NCBI GenBank assembly: GCA_934277845.1
Contig: CAKQVV010000077.1
Coordinates: 1-7,378 of the forward strand
Reading direction: 5' to 3'
Origin: an uncultured Clostridia bacterium
Lineage (GTDB): Bacteria; Bacillota; Clostridia; Christensenellales; Pumilibacteraceae
DNA length: 7,378 nucleotides
The translations under genes were made by a program, and so were the position numbers. Shown here one piece after another: positions 1 through 4,819 of this stretch (position 1 is the first letter of the stretch; each line of letters begins with the position of its first letter). The notes below the pieces were generated by a model. It did no database searches. It was given only the letters and a program-made list of their open reading frames with translations, and had not been told where the DNA came from.

Positions 1-891
1 TTGCTCAGCGATTCGGAGCAGGAATATGATTTCAGTTTTCGTGACGAAACGAACGAAAAGTCCGAGGTTGTTGCCGGCGGAGAAACTCCGCGGGAACTTC
101 CCATTGCGCAGATCGATCCGAATGTAAACCAGCCGCGTAAGAACTTTGACGAGGTTGCGTTGGGTGAACTTGCGAACAGTATCAGGATTCACGGCGTTAT
201 TTCCCCCATTATCGTGGTAATGCAGCCTAACGGAAGGTATATGATTATCGCCGGCGAGCGCCGTTGGCGTGCGTCGAAGCGTGCCGGCTTACTTACTATT
301 CCGGCGATAATCCGCGATTACACTCCTCAACAGGTAAAAGAAATATCTCTTATCGAGAATTTACAGCGCGAGGACCTTAATCCCATTGAAACAGCGGCTG
401 CAATCAAGCAACTTATGGACGAATACCGCTACACGCAGGAGCAAGTTGCCGATCGTATCGGCAAAAGCCGTCCGGCGGTTGCGAACACTTTGCGTTTGCT
501 TACTTTGACAAAGCCCGTTACCGATCTGGTTGCGTCCGGAAAGCTATCTCCCGGACATGCGCGTTGTCTGGTTGTCGTCACCGATCCCGAAGACCAGTTC
601 AGACTTGCGTCAATGGGCGTAGATAACCGAGTAACCGTGCGTGATTTTGAGAAAATCGTCAAAAATTATCTCAATCCGAAGCCTGCGAAACCCAAGGCGG
701 AACAAAGCGTTGAGTTAAAGGACATGATTACCCGTATGCAACGCACGTTTGCGACAAAAGTTTCCGCACTCGGCAACGACAAAAAGGGGCGTATTTACAT
801 TGATTATTACAACCGCGATGACCTTGATCGCATATGCGATATTCTTGAAACGATCGAAAAGTACTATGCTCCTGCTTCCGACAACGAATAA
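1..891 (+). CDS. parB: ParB/Spo0J chromosome-partitioning protein (5' end probably cut by the window)
   Basis: ParB binds parS, acts as a CTP-dependent DNA-sliding clamp, and works with the ParA ATPase to segregate the origin region and load SMC. Visible in order: a variable N-terminal tail (residues 1-30); the ParB/sulfiredoxin-like N domain (31-125) with the CTP-binding motifs NQPR (43-46), GERRWRA (85-91) and ENLQRE (119-124); a helix-turn-helix (about 145-167) followed by the conserved SGKLSPGHAR segment; a Lys/Pro-rich linker (about 222-235); and a C-terminal dimerisation region. The reading frame begins with TTG at base 1 and reads LLSDSE. Family members usually begin with a short GLGKGLxALL-like stretch, so I infer that this TTG is an internal Leu codon and that perhaps 10-20 residues, and the RBS, lie upstream. 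ParA would be expected just upstream. An intrinsic terminator follows, then two parS sites, which supports a chromosomal rather than a plasmid ParB. Function is certain; the start is not. Confidence 0.95.
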   Translation: MLSDSEQEYDFSFRDETNEKSEVVAGGETPRELPIAQIDPNVNQPRKNFDEVALGELANSIRIHGVISPIIVVMQPNGRYMIIAGERRWRASKRAGLLTIPAIIRDYTPQQVKEISLIENLQREDLNPIETAAAIKQLMDEYRYTQEQVADRIGKSRPAVANTLRLLTLTKPVTDLVASGKLSPGHARCLVVVTDPEDQFRLASMGVDNRVTVRDFEKIVKNYLNPKPAKPKAEQSVELKDMITRMQRTFATKVSALGNDKKGRIYIDYYNRDDLDRICDILETIEKYYAPASDNE

Positions 892-922
892 TAAAAGGTA
901 GTTTTATTAAACAAATGGACTA

Positions 923-960
923 CGCCGCTTGATTTTGTCTTATCAAGCGGCGTTTTCTTA
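923..960 (+). terminator. Intrinsic terminator of parB
   Basis: An 11-bp perfect stem (923-933 paired with 942-952, cgccgcttgat/atcaagcggcg) with an 8-nt loop is followed by the T-rich tail ttttctta. It starts 31 bp after the parB stop codon, and its tail ends exactly where the first parS site begins. Confidence 0.9.
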
Positions 961-976
961 TGTTTCACGTGAAACA
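961..976. promoter_or_regulatory. parS site 1 (ParB centromere site)
   Basis: The 16-bp perfect palindrome TGTTTCACGTGAAACA matches the canonical bacterial parS site recognised by ParB/Spo0J. It lies 69 bp downstream of the parB stop codon, outside the coding region. Confidence 0.96.
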
Positions 977-1006
977 ATAGAATAAGCAAATCCATAACAG
1001 TCGAAA

Positions 1007-1022
1007 TGTTTCACGTGAAACA
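1007..1022. promoter_or_regulatory. parS site 2 (ParB centromere site)
   Basis: A second perfect copy of TGTTTCACGTGAAACA, 46 bp from the first (start to start). The flanking bases are also partly shared (AA-rich on the left, AT on the right). Confidence 0.96.
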
Positions 1023-1320
1023 ATGCAATTCAAACCATTACCAGACTTGAGTGGGATCGTTACGAATCAGGATTGTAAATAAACATTTGCAAATGAAAAT
1101 ATGACTTAAAAAACGGAACTATCAGATATAAAAAAGATTTAATGCGTGCAGTCGGTATATGCGGTCAATGCGGGATATAAATCCCATACTTTTGCATATC
1201 GTCGCAACGCGTTGGCCCTGTCGTATATAGCTCTGTTGAGAGATATCGTGAAAAACAAACTCTCGCTCTCTTTTTAACGAAACGTCAATAATGATGTTTT
1301 AACGGACAAAGACACTATGA
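1023..1320. other. Non-coding stretch between parS and the DnaA boxes
   Basis: No reading frame here looks real. The part from about 1071 to 1145 is strongly A/T-rich and contains the 12-bp perfect palindrome catttgcaaatg (1084-1095). Two small hairpins are also visible: gggat/atccc (1172-1176 with 1181-1185) and an 8-bp stem with one G-T pair (1280-1287 with 1292-1299). The A/T-rich segment could serve as a DNA-unwinding region if the neighbouring DnaA boxes form an origin, but that is inference only. Confidence 0.5.
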
Positions 1321-1380
1321 AATGTGGATAACTTGCTTAAAATCGGCGAGTTATCCACATTCTGCCGAAAGTTATCCACA
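1321..1380. promoter_or_regulatory. Cluster of three perfect DnaA boxes (candidate oriC element)
   Basis: Three exact copies of the DnaA box TTATCCACA: one on the - strand (1323-1331) and two on the + strand (1351-1359 and 1372-1380). The + strand pair are spaced 21 bp apart, two helical turns. The first and second sit in a 12-bp perfect inverted repeat (1321-1332 with 1350-1361), and the third lies inside a 5-bp inverted repeat (ccgaa/ttcgg). Perfect DnaA boxes at this density, near parB and parS, indicate an origin-associated DnaA-binding region. dnaA itself is not in the window, so this could be all of oriC, one half of a bipartite origin, or a DnaA-titrating/regulatory cluster. Confidence 0.85.
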
Positions 1381-1465
1381 TTATTCGGAGTAAAGCGAAA
1401 ACGTATTGCAATTAAAGGGAAGAGAAGGGATAAATCAAATCGTCGGCAAGACCTGCCCGATATAT

Positions 1466-1506
1466 AAAAAGACCGTTGGTAATGTTTTCATACCTACGGT
1501 CTTTTT
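1466..1506 (-). terminator. Terminator of the SdpI-family gene (probably bidirectional)
   Basis: Inverted repeat aaaaagaccgt (1466-1476) with acggtcttttt (1496-1506), extended after one mismatch by a further 4 bp (ggta/tacc) closing a short loop. Read on the - strand, the stem is followed by a T-run and tatata. The - strand coding region ends 26 bp before it. A T-run on the + side as well allows termination in both directions. Confidence 0.85.
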
Positions 1507-1532
1507 ATTAGTTAAGACATATTTCTGTCGGA

Positions 1533-1925
1533 TCAATAGTCCTGCTCGTCGGAAGAGGAAGTTTTGAGTTTTTCTTTCGTCCAACGGGTGAACGTGTTGG
1601 TCGCGGCTATTACGATCACCAGTTCTATCAGAAAAAGCGTTTGGGAAATGACGACCAGCACGGATAGCGACATATTGACGTCGGCAATATATTTGATTGC
1701 AATCAACGCCAGGCACACACAGCAGTGGAAGAAGGCAAAGCACGAGAACATTATCCCTGAAACGAAGTTCGATATTTTCCACAGCGTTACGTTCTTGCGG
1801 TTGAGTTTGTTGCGGTACCCGATAAAGAAATTCGGTTTCGAGAATTTGCCGCATATTACGTATATTATGCCCACGAGCAACAGCAGCGCAGGATATACGA
1901 ATGTTATAAAATCGACTTTATCCAT
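1533..1925 (-). CDS. SdpI/YhfL-family small membrane protein
   Basis: A 130-aa integral membrane protein. Hydrophobic segments lie at about 5-25, 54-78 and 86-109, followed by a charged cytosolic-type tail (about 113-130). Between the first two sits IGYRNKLNRKNVTLWKISN (35-53), which matches the conserved IGYR...W motif of the SdpI family. In Bacillus subtilis, SdpI gives immunity to the SdpC toxin and sequesters the repressor SdpR. Most family members in other genomes have no tested function, and no toxin or ArsR-type repressor is visible beside this one, so immunity is not claimed. The ATG start is supported by GGAG (1932-1935) six bases upstream. A promoter with an inverted repeat precedes it and a terminator follows, so it is probably a single-gene transcript. 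Reading frames on both strands overlap here; this one is chosen for its RBS, membrane pattern and family motif. Confidence 0.82.
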   Translation of the reverse strand: MDKVDFITFVYPALLLLVGIIYVICGKFSKPNFFIGYRNKLNRKNVTLWKISNFVSGIMFSCFAFFHCCVCLALIAIKYIADVNMSLSVLVVISQTLFLIELVIVIAATNTFTRWTKEKLKTSSSDEQDY

Positions 1926-1970
1926 ATTATTCTCCGATTAGTTATGATACCATAACTTGTAATTGCGTTA

Positions 1971-1994
1971 TATAATTATGTTTACATAATTATA
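1971..1994. repeat. Perfect inverted repeat over the SdpI-family promoter (candidate operator)
   Basis: tataattatg (1971-1980) and cataattata (1985-1994) are exact reverse complements separated by ttta. The 24-bp element fills the space between the -35 hexamer and the start of the leader. This position and symmetry are typical of a dimeric repressor's operator. The binding protein is not identified; no regulator gene is next to it. Confidence 0.7.
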
Positions 1995-2001
1995 TTGTCA
2001 A
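1975..2001 (-). promoter_or_regulatory. Promoter of the SdpI-family gene
   Basis: On the - strand a perfect -35 box TTGACA (1996-2001) is followed by an A/T-rich stretch. CATAAT (1975-1980) is the best -10 but leaves a short 15-bp spacer, so the exact -10 is uncertain. The leader to the ATG would be roughly 45 nt. Confidence 0.6.
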
Positions 2002-2399
2002 GCGTCGGCGTCCGGGTGCCGGCAGTACGTGTTTTAGTTGAACATTTCGTTAGGGTTAGTATAACTGCCACTAATAATTTTTGCGGACAATATGACGGCT
2101 GATTATGCGTTGAACTCCGCTCCGCGTGACTATCGGTACGCGTTCGGTCGTTTGCCTGTAATTATCTCGCCTTTGTTGCCGCAAAAAAGCTTCGCGCCTT
2201 AAATACCGGGATTTTTCGATGGTTCCGTGCGGTGGGGTGTGACGGCGTACCGGGTGTACGTCTAGCGAGCAGACAACCGAAAGCACGAAAAAGATGCCTT
2301 TACGACAGGAAAGACCGTTTTTAAGGTTACTGGTGATGGCTAAACCCTACCGTTTCAAAATCTCGCTCGGCTTAACGTTATATGCTTGACTACTATATT
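2002..2399. other. About 400 bp without a convincing gene, downstream of a strong - strand promoter
   Basis: The longest frame is a 71-codon - strand stretch (2071-2286) starting with GTG. It is Arg-rich, has only a weak AAAGG ten bases upstream and resembles nothing I know, so I do not call it. Local stems exist, for example gtcggc/gccggc (2005-2010 with 2019-2024), acgcg pairings near 2123-2142, and a gtac/gtac stem near 2248-2260 on the - strand. I could not match the region to tmRNA, RNase P RNA, SRP RNA, 6S RNA, T-box or a common riboswitch. If the promoter at 2400-2428 is active, this is either a non-coding RNA or a ~460-nt leader of the SdpI-family gene. Confidence 0.35.
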
Positions 2400-2428
2400 A
2401 TCATACGCGAGAGTGAAAAAAATGTCAA
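2400..2428 (-). promoter_or_regulatory. Strong - strand promoter without an obvious gene
   Basis: TTGACA (2423-2428) and TATGAT (2400-2405) are separated by exactly 17 bp: a perfect -35, a one-mismatch -10 and ideal spacing for the housekeeping sigma factor. The start point would be near 2393, running leftwards into the gene-free 2002-2399 region. Confidence 0.7.
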
Positions 2429-2538
2429 GGATTGACGATAACCGAAGAAAAATTAGGGGTTTATCGGTCTTGTGCCGTTTTTTACGTCAAAATCATTATT
2501 TTTGCCGTGCCGACCGCGTTGAAATGCGTTGTTAAGGC

Positions 2539-2574
2539 TTCTGTCGATATAGCGGGCAAAAATTCTGTCGATAT
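2539..2574. repeat. Pair of 12-bp direct repeats upstream of the transporter promoter
   Basis: TTCTGTCGATAT occurs at 2539-2550 and again at 2563-2574, 24 bp apart start to start. The second copy ends 26 bp before the -35 box of the transporter promoter, a position where an activator could bind. No regulator is assigned. Confidence 0.55.
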
Positions 2575-2600
2575 CGGATATAATTTCACGCTGCCGACGC

Positions 2601-2629
2601 TTGCAAAGCAATCCGGCAAGTGATATAAT
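2601..2629 (+). promoter_or_regulatory. Promoter of the anion transporter gene
   Basis: TTGCAA (2601-2606) and a perfect TATAAT (2624-2629), preceded by the extended -10 bases TG one nucleotide upstream (TGATATAAT), with a 17-bp spacer. The expected start point (about 2636-2638) coincides with the GTG start codon of the next gene, so little or no leader is transcribed. Confidence 0.8.
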
Positions 2630-2637
2630 TCTATATC

Positions 2638-3795
2638 GTGAAAAGAAGTAACGGACAAGTTAAGTATAACACGCTGACGGCGGCGCATTACGTAGCGGCG
2701 TTTCTCCGCAACAACATCGTGCCGGTCGTGGCGATCGTCGCCGCGGCGATTTCGTGCTGCTTCGTGCCGTTCGACGGAGAATATATCGGCTATTTCGATT
2801 TCCGGACTCTGGCGTCGCTGTTCGGCATGTCCGCGGTAATTGCCGCGCTGAAACGCCGGAAGGTTTTTCGCGCCCTTGCCGATAAACTGATAAAACTTTT
2901 TCGTTCGACGCGCTCGCTGATTGCCGCGCTGGTGGCTACAACTTACGTCGCGTCAATGCTGATCGCCAACGACATGGCGTTGCTCACGTTCCTGCCGCTG
3001 GGGTACTGCGCGTTGCATGCCGCCGGCAAAGAGGACAAAATGGCGTACACGTTCACGCTCCAAACCGTGGCGGCGAACCTCGGCGGTATGCTGACGCCCT
3101 TCGGCAACCCGCAAAACCTCTACCTTTACAACCGCTTTTCGATACCGACCGGCGAGTTTTTCCGCATCATGATTTTCCCCACGCTCGCGGCGGTGGCGGT
3201 TATCGCCGTAATGTGTCTGTTAGTAAAAAACGATCCGATCGAACCCGTCGAGAGCGAAGTCCAAGCCCCCGATAAACTCAGAACCGCCGTCTATCTCGTC
3301 GCGTTCGCGTATATGATAATCGTCGTATTCCGCGTCGTGCCGTACTGGACGGCACTGCTGGTGATTCCGCTACTGCTGATCCTCGACCGCAGCGCGCTGC
3401 TCGCCGCCGATTACTCGTTGCTCCTCACATTTTGCGCGTTCTTTGTCTTTACCGGCAACCTGTCGCGCATCGACGCGGTGGACGCGTTTTTCCGCTTTTT
3501 GCTCGGCAAAAGCGTGCTTCTGACCGGCGTATTGAGTTGTCAGGTGATTTCAAACGTGCCCAGCGCGGTGCTGCTCTCGCGGTTCACGACGGACTATGCA
3601 AGACTGCTGGTCGCGGTCAATATCGGCGGTTGCGGCACGCTGATTTCGTCCATGGCTAGCGTGATTTCCTTCCGGAATTTCTCGCTGTATCGCCCCAAAG
3701 AAAAGCTCCGTTACCTTTTGCTGAACGCCGCAGTCAATTTCGCATGCCTGATAATACTGACGGCGTTTTGCCTGTTCGTCCCGATATATCCGTAA
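2638..3795 (+). CDS. ArsB/CitMHS/SLC13-type anion transporter (membrane permease)
   Basis: A 385-aa polytopic inner-membrane protein with about ten hydrophobic segments. Family landmarks in order: the re-entrant-type segment ANDMALLTFLPL (110-121); LGGMLTPFGNPQNLYLY (148-164), the hallmark of the first substrate-binding loop; a charged hydrophilic loop (about 197-214) separating two halves; ISNVPSAVLLS (304-314), the SN(T/V)P-type loop of the second half; and IGGCGTLISSMAS (329-341). These place it in the ion transporter superfamily with arsenite, citrate and dicarboxylate carriers. The substrate cannot be read from the sequence, and no arsenic-resistance gene is adjacent. The GTG start has no Shine-Dalgarno sequence and coincides with the predicted transcription start, so translation may be leaderless; no better start is seen until residue 31 or beyond. 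No hairpin terminator follows directly. Its codons are visibly richer in G/C than the flanking DNA. Confidence 0.85.
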   Translation: MKRSNGQVKYNTLTAAHYVAAFLRNNIVPVVAIVAAAISCCFVPFDGEYIGYFDFRTLASLFGMSAVIAALKRRKVFRALADKLIKLFRSTRSLIAALVATTYVASMLIANDMALLTFLPLGYCALHAAGKEDKMAYTFTLQTVAANLGGMLTPFGNPQNLYLYNRFSIPTGEFFRIMIFPTLAAVAVIAVMCLLVKNDPIEPVESEVQAPDKLRTAVYLVAFAYMIIVVFRVVPYWTALLVIPLLLILDRSALLAADYSLLLTFCAFFVFTGNLSRIDAVDAFFRFLLGKSVLLTGVLSCQVISNVPSAVLLSRFTTDYARLLVAVNIGGCGTLISSMASVISFRNFSLYRPKEKLRYLLLNAAVNFACLIILTAFCLFVPIYP

Positions 3796-3815
3796 TAACT
3801 TTTTGCCTTCCGTAA

Positions 3816-3932
3816 AGAAAGTGTTGTGTCACGCCGTGGAATTTTGACCATGATATAGTTCCGGAACCCGTCTACGATGAAGAAGGAAAATGTACAAACC
3901 AAATAGAGTTATTTGCAAAGTGGGTGCAGTAA
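3816..3932 (+). pseudogene. Remnant of an InlB B-repeat (List_Bact_rpt) surface protein, C-terminal end only
   Basis: An open frame with no start codon, bounded upstream by a TAA at 3813 and ending at TAA 3930-3932. It encodes 38 residues containing TPWNFDHDIVPEP, then VYDEEGKC, then ELFAKWVQ at the end. The pattern W-[DN]-F-D...(I/V)VPEP...(L/I)xLFAKW is the signature of the InlB B-repeat/Listeria-Bacteroides repeat found in many cell-surface proteins of Firmicutes. Only the tail of one repeat survives, with no signal peptide, anchor or other repeats, so I read it as the end of a deleted or displaced adhesin-like gene. It begins 20 bp after the transporter stop codon. Confidence 0.72.
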
Positions 3933-4018
3933 TAAGCGGGGGAATGCAATAATTTGTAGAAAAATGTTGAACGGAAATAAAATTCAAAAATTATTTATAA
4001 AAATTACATATAAAATAG
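3933..4018. other. A/T-rich stretch upstream of the small-RNA promoter
   Basis: No gene is visible. The part from about 3976 to 4018 is nearly all A and T with several A-tracts, which would suit an UP element that strengthens the promoter at 4019-4047. Confidence 0.4.
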
Positions 4019-4047
4019 TTGATATTGTGATTATTGAGTGATATAAT
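4019..4047 (+). promoter_or_regulatory. Strong + strand promoter of the candidate small RNA
   Basis: TTGATA (4019-4024) and a perfect TATAAT (4042-4047) with a 17-bp spacer; the bases TG one nucleotide before the -10 make it an extended type. It is preceded by A-tracts. The predicted start is near 4054. Confidence 0.8.
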
Positions 4048-4053
4048 ATAATC

Positions 4054-4178
4054 GTTGTTTGAATCGATTGTGTAAAAAGTTTTCGGTATCGGGCAACGGC
4101 ATAAAAACGACGATAAGGGAAGGAATGTTGCAAAACCCGCGAAGTATTTTCTCACACCTGACTTCGCGGGTTTTGTCA
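4054..4178 (+). ncRNA. Candidate small RNA (~125 nt) of unknown function
   Basis: The unit is defined by the strong promoter just upstream and a strong hairpin (4132-4174) at its end. Inside, cgttg at the 5' end (4053-4057) can pair with caacg (4094-4098), enclosing a smaller cgat/atcg stem. A Shine-Dalgarno-like AAGGGA (4115-4120) precedes an ATG at 4125, but the 37-codon frame runs through the terminator hairpin and is probably not coding. I could not match it to 6S, SRP, tmRNA or a known riboswitch. Alternatives are a leader ending in an attenuator, or an RNA encoding a short peptide. Boundaries are predicted, not measured. Confidence 0.5.
4132..4174. terminator. Terminator hairpin of the candidate small RNA
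   Basis: A 14-bp perfect stem, aaaacccgcgaagt (4132-4145) with acttcgcgggtttt (4161-4174), and a 15-nt loop. The T-tract is mostly part of the stem, and the sequence behind it (tgtcatgtctttt) is only moderately T-rich. The A-run on the left side would let it act for - strand transcripts too. Confidence 0.8.
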
Positions 4179-4240
4179 TGTCTTTTATCGGGGGGGGTAA
4201 TAGTGGCTTATTTGTTATGGACGAGATTAACCCTATGATT

Positions 4241-4392
4241 TTATTATAAGGTTGGATTAGTCGTTCCATGCAGAGGATTCCACGCGCTCGTTACGCTTGC
4301 ACTCTGAATGACAAAGTAAAACGAAAAGCGTGCGTTCGATTAACAATCCCTCAGTCGTTATGTCCCGGCTCCGTTTACACAAGGGAGTCTTT
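4241..4392 (-). repeat. Long direct repeat, copy 1 (contains the 38-bp hairpin repeat, copy A)
   Basis: Shares ataaggttggatta, gttccatg, gaggattccacgcgctcg, ctctgaatgac, gcgttcgatt and acaagggag/acaagggaa, in the same order and similar spacing, with copy 2 at 4522-4683. The two copies are clearly diverged. It contains copy A (4275-4312) of a short repeat running from ggattccacg to ctctgaatgac. I see no gene or transposase in it, so it is more likely a dispersed non-autonomous repeat than an intact insertion sequence. Confidence 0.7.
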
Positions 4393-4433
4393 TTTTGCGG
4401 TTAAAATAAAACGTATAGTTTAACTGTTTTCTC

Positions 4434-4496
4434 GTCATTCAGAGAAGCAACGGCATTGTTTAACTCTAAAAACAATGCCGTTGCGACGTGGAATCC
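4434..4496 (+). repeat. Short dispersed repeat, copy B, with a 15-bp perfect hairpin
   Basis: Starts gtcattcagag and ends gtggaatcc, the reverse orientation of copies A and C. The interior differs: gcaacggcattgttt (4447-4461) and aaacaatgccgttgc (4470-4484) form a perfect 15-bp stem with an 8-nt loop. No T-run follows, so it is not a standard terminator. Confidence 0.75.
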
Positions 4497-4521
4497 CCCG
4501 CAACAAGAACGCAGTTGACCT

Positions 4522-4683
4522 TTTTTATAAGGTTGGATTAAAGGTTCCATGTCGAGGATTCCACGCGCTCGGGTTTCCCTCGCGCTCTGAATGACCGTTT
4601 AATAAGAAAAGTGCGCGTTCGATTTTTATTTACTATTTCTCTGTCGCCGGTGCGCCGCGGTTGGCATATACAAGGGAACCTTT
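4522..4683 (-). repeat. Long direct repeat, copy 2 (contains the 38-bp hairpin repeat, copy C)
   Basis: Second copy of the ~150-bp repeat described at 4241-4392. Copy C of the short repeat is at 4556-4595 and folds on itself (gcgctcggg with ccctcgcgc, imperfect in the middle). The copy ends near acaagggaaccttt. No coding sequence is visible between 4393 and 4740 either. Confidence 0.7.
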
Positions 4684-4748
4684 AATATGACCGGATAATT
4701 GTTTTGGTATTGAATCACATGCTGTGAGAGAAATACAAACGTTATAAC

Positions 4749-4795
4749 AAAAAAAGACAACCCGGGAGTCGGAGGAAACGGCTGACCGGGTTGTC
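4749..4795 (-). terminator. Terminator of the glutamate synthase operon
   Basis: A 10-bp perfect stem, gacaacccgg (4756-4765) with ccgggttgtc (4786-4795), extended inwards by a second 5-bp stem with one G-T pair. On the - strand it is followed directly by seven T residues (4749-4755). It lies about 130 bp downstream of the last glutamate synthase gene and has no other obvious user. Confidence 0.92.
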
Positions 4796-4819
4796 AATCA
4801 GAGGAAGGAAAGGAGCAAA

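Noticed and set aside
1246..1258. Possible third, degenerate parS half-site (cgtgaaaaaca)
   Set aside because: The left half is absent and an extra A disrupts the right half. ParB would not be expected to load there.
1564..1941. 125-codon + strand frame overlapping the SdpI-family gene
   Set aside because: It has no RBS and no family motif, and it runs into the promoter and leader of the opposite gene. The - strand frame has an RBS, membrane segments and the IGYR motif.
2086..2125. A tmRNA-like tag reading ADNMTADYALNS on the + strand
   Set aside because: The frame has no stop after the ALN residues, and neither a tRNA-like acceptor end nor the conserved 5' and 3' tmRNA sequences are found nearby.
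2071..2286. 71-codon - strand frame starting with GTG
   Set aside because: Arg-rich, basic, no recognisable domain, and only a weak and distant AAAGG. Not distinguishable from chance.
2306..2354. RNase P-like fragments (aggaaagaccg and ctaaaccctacc) on the + strand
   Set aside because: The two pieces are only about 25 bases apart instead of hundreds, and the other conserved regions of RNase P RNA are missing.
2432..2623. 63-codon + strand frame upstream of the transporter
   Set aside because: No RBS, it contains the direct repeats, and it ends inside the transporter's promoter. More likely regulatory DNA.
4125..4238. 37-codon peptide (ATG at 4125) with AAGGGA upstream and a hydrophobic second half
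   Set aside because: The frame runs through the 14-bp terminator hairpin and a G8 tract. The hydrophobic part lies beyond the predicted transcript end. A short toxin-like peptide cannot be excluded but is not supported.
3991..4269. 92-codon - strand frame
   Set aside because: It crosses the terminator hairpin and an A/T-rich promoter region in antisense, with no RBS or motif.
4241..4683. Possible CRISPR array or intact insertion sequence
   Set aside because: Only two or three diverged copies with irregular spacing and alternating orientation, no spacer regularity, and no transposase or cas gene.
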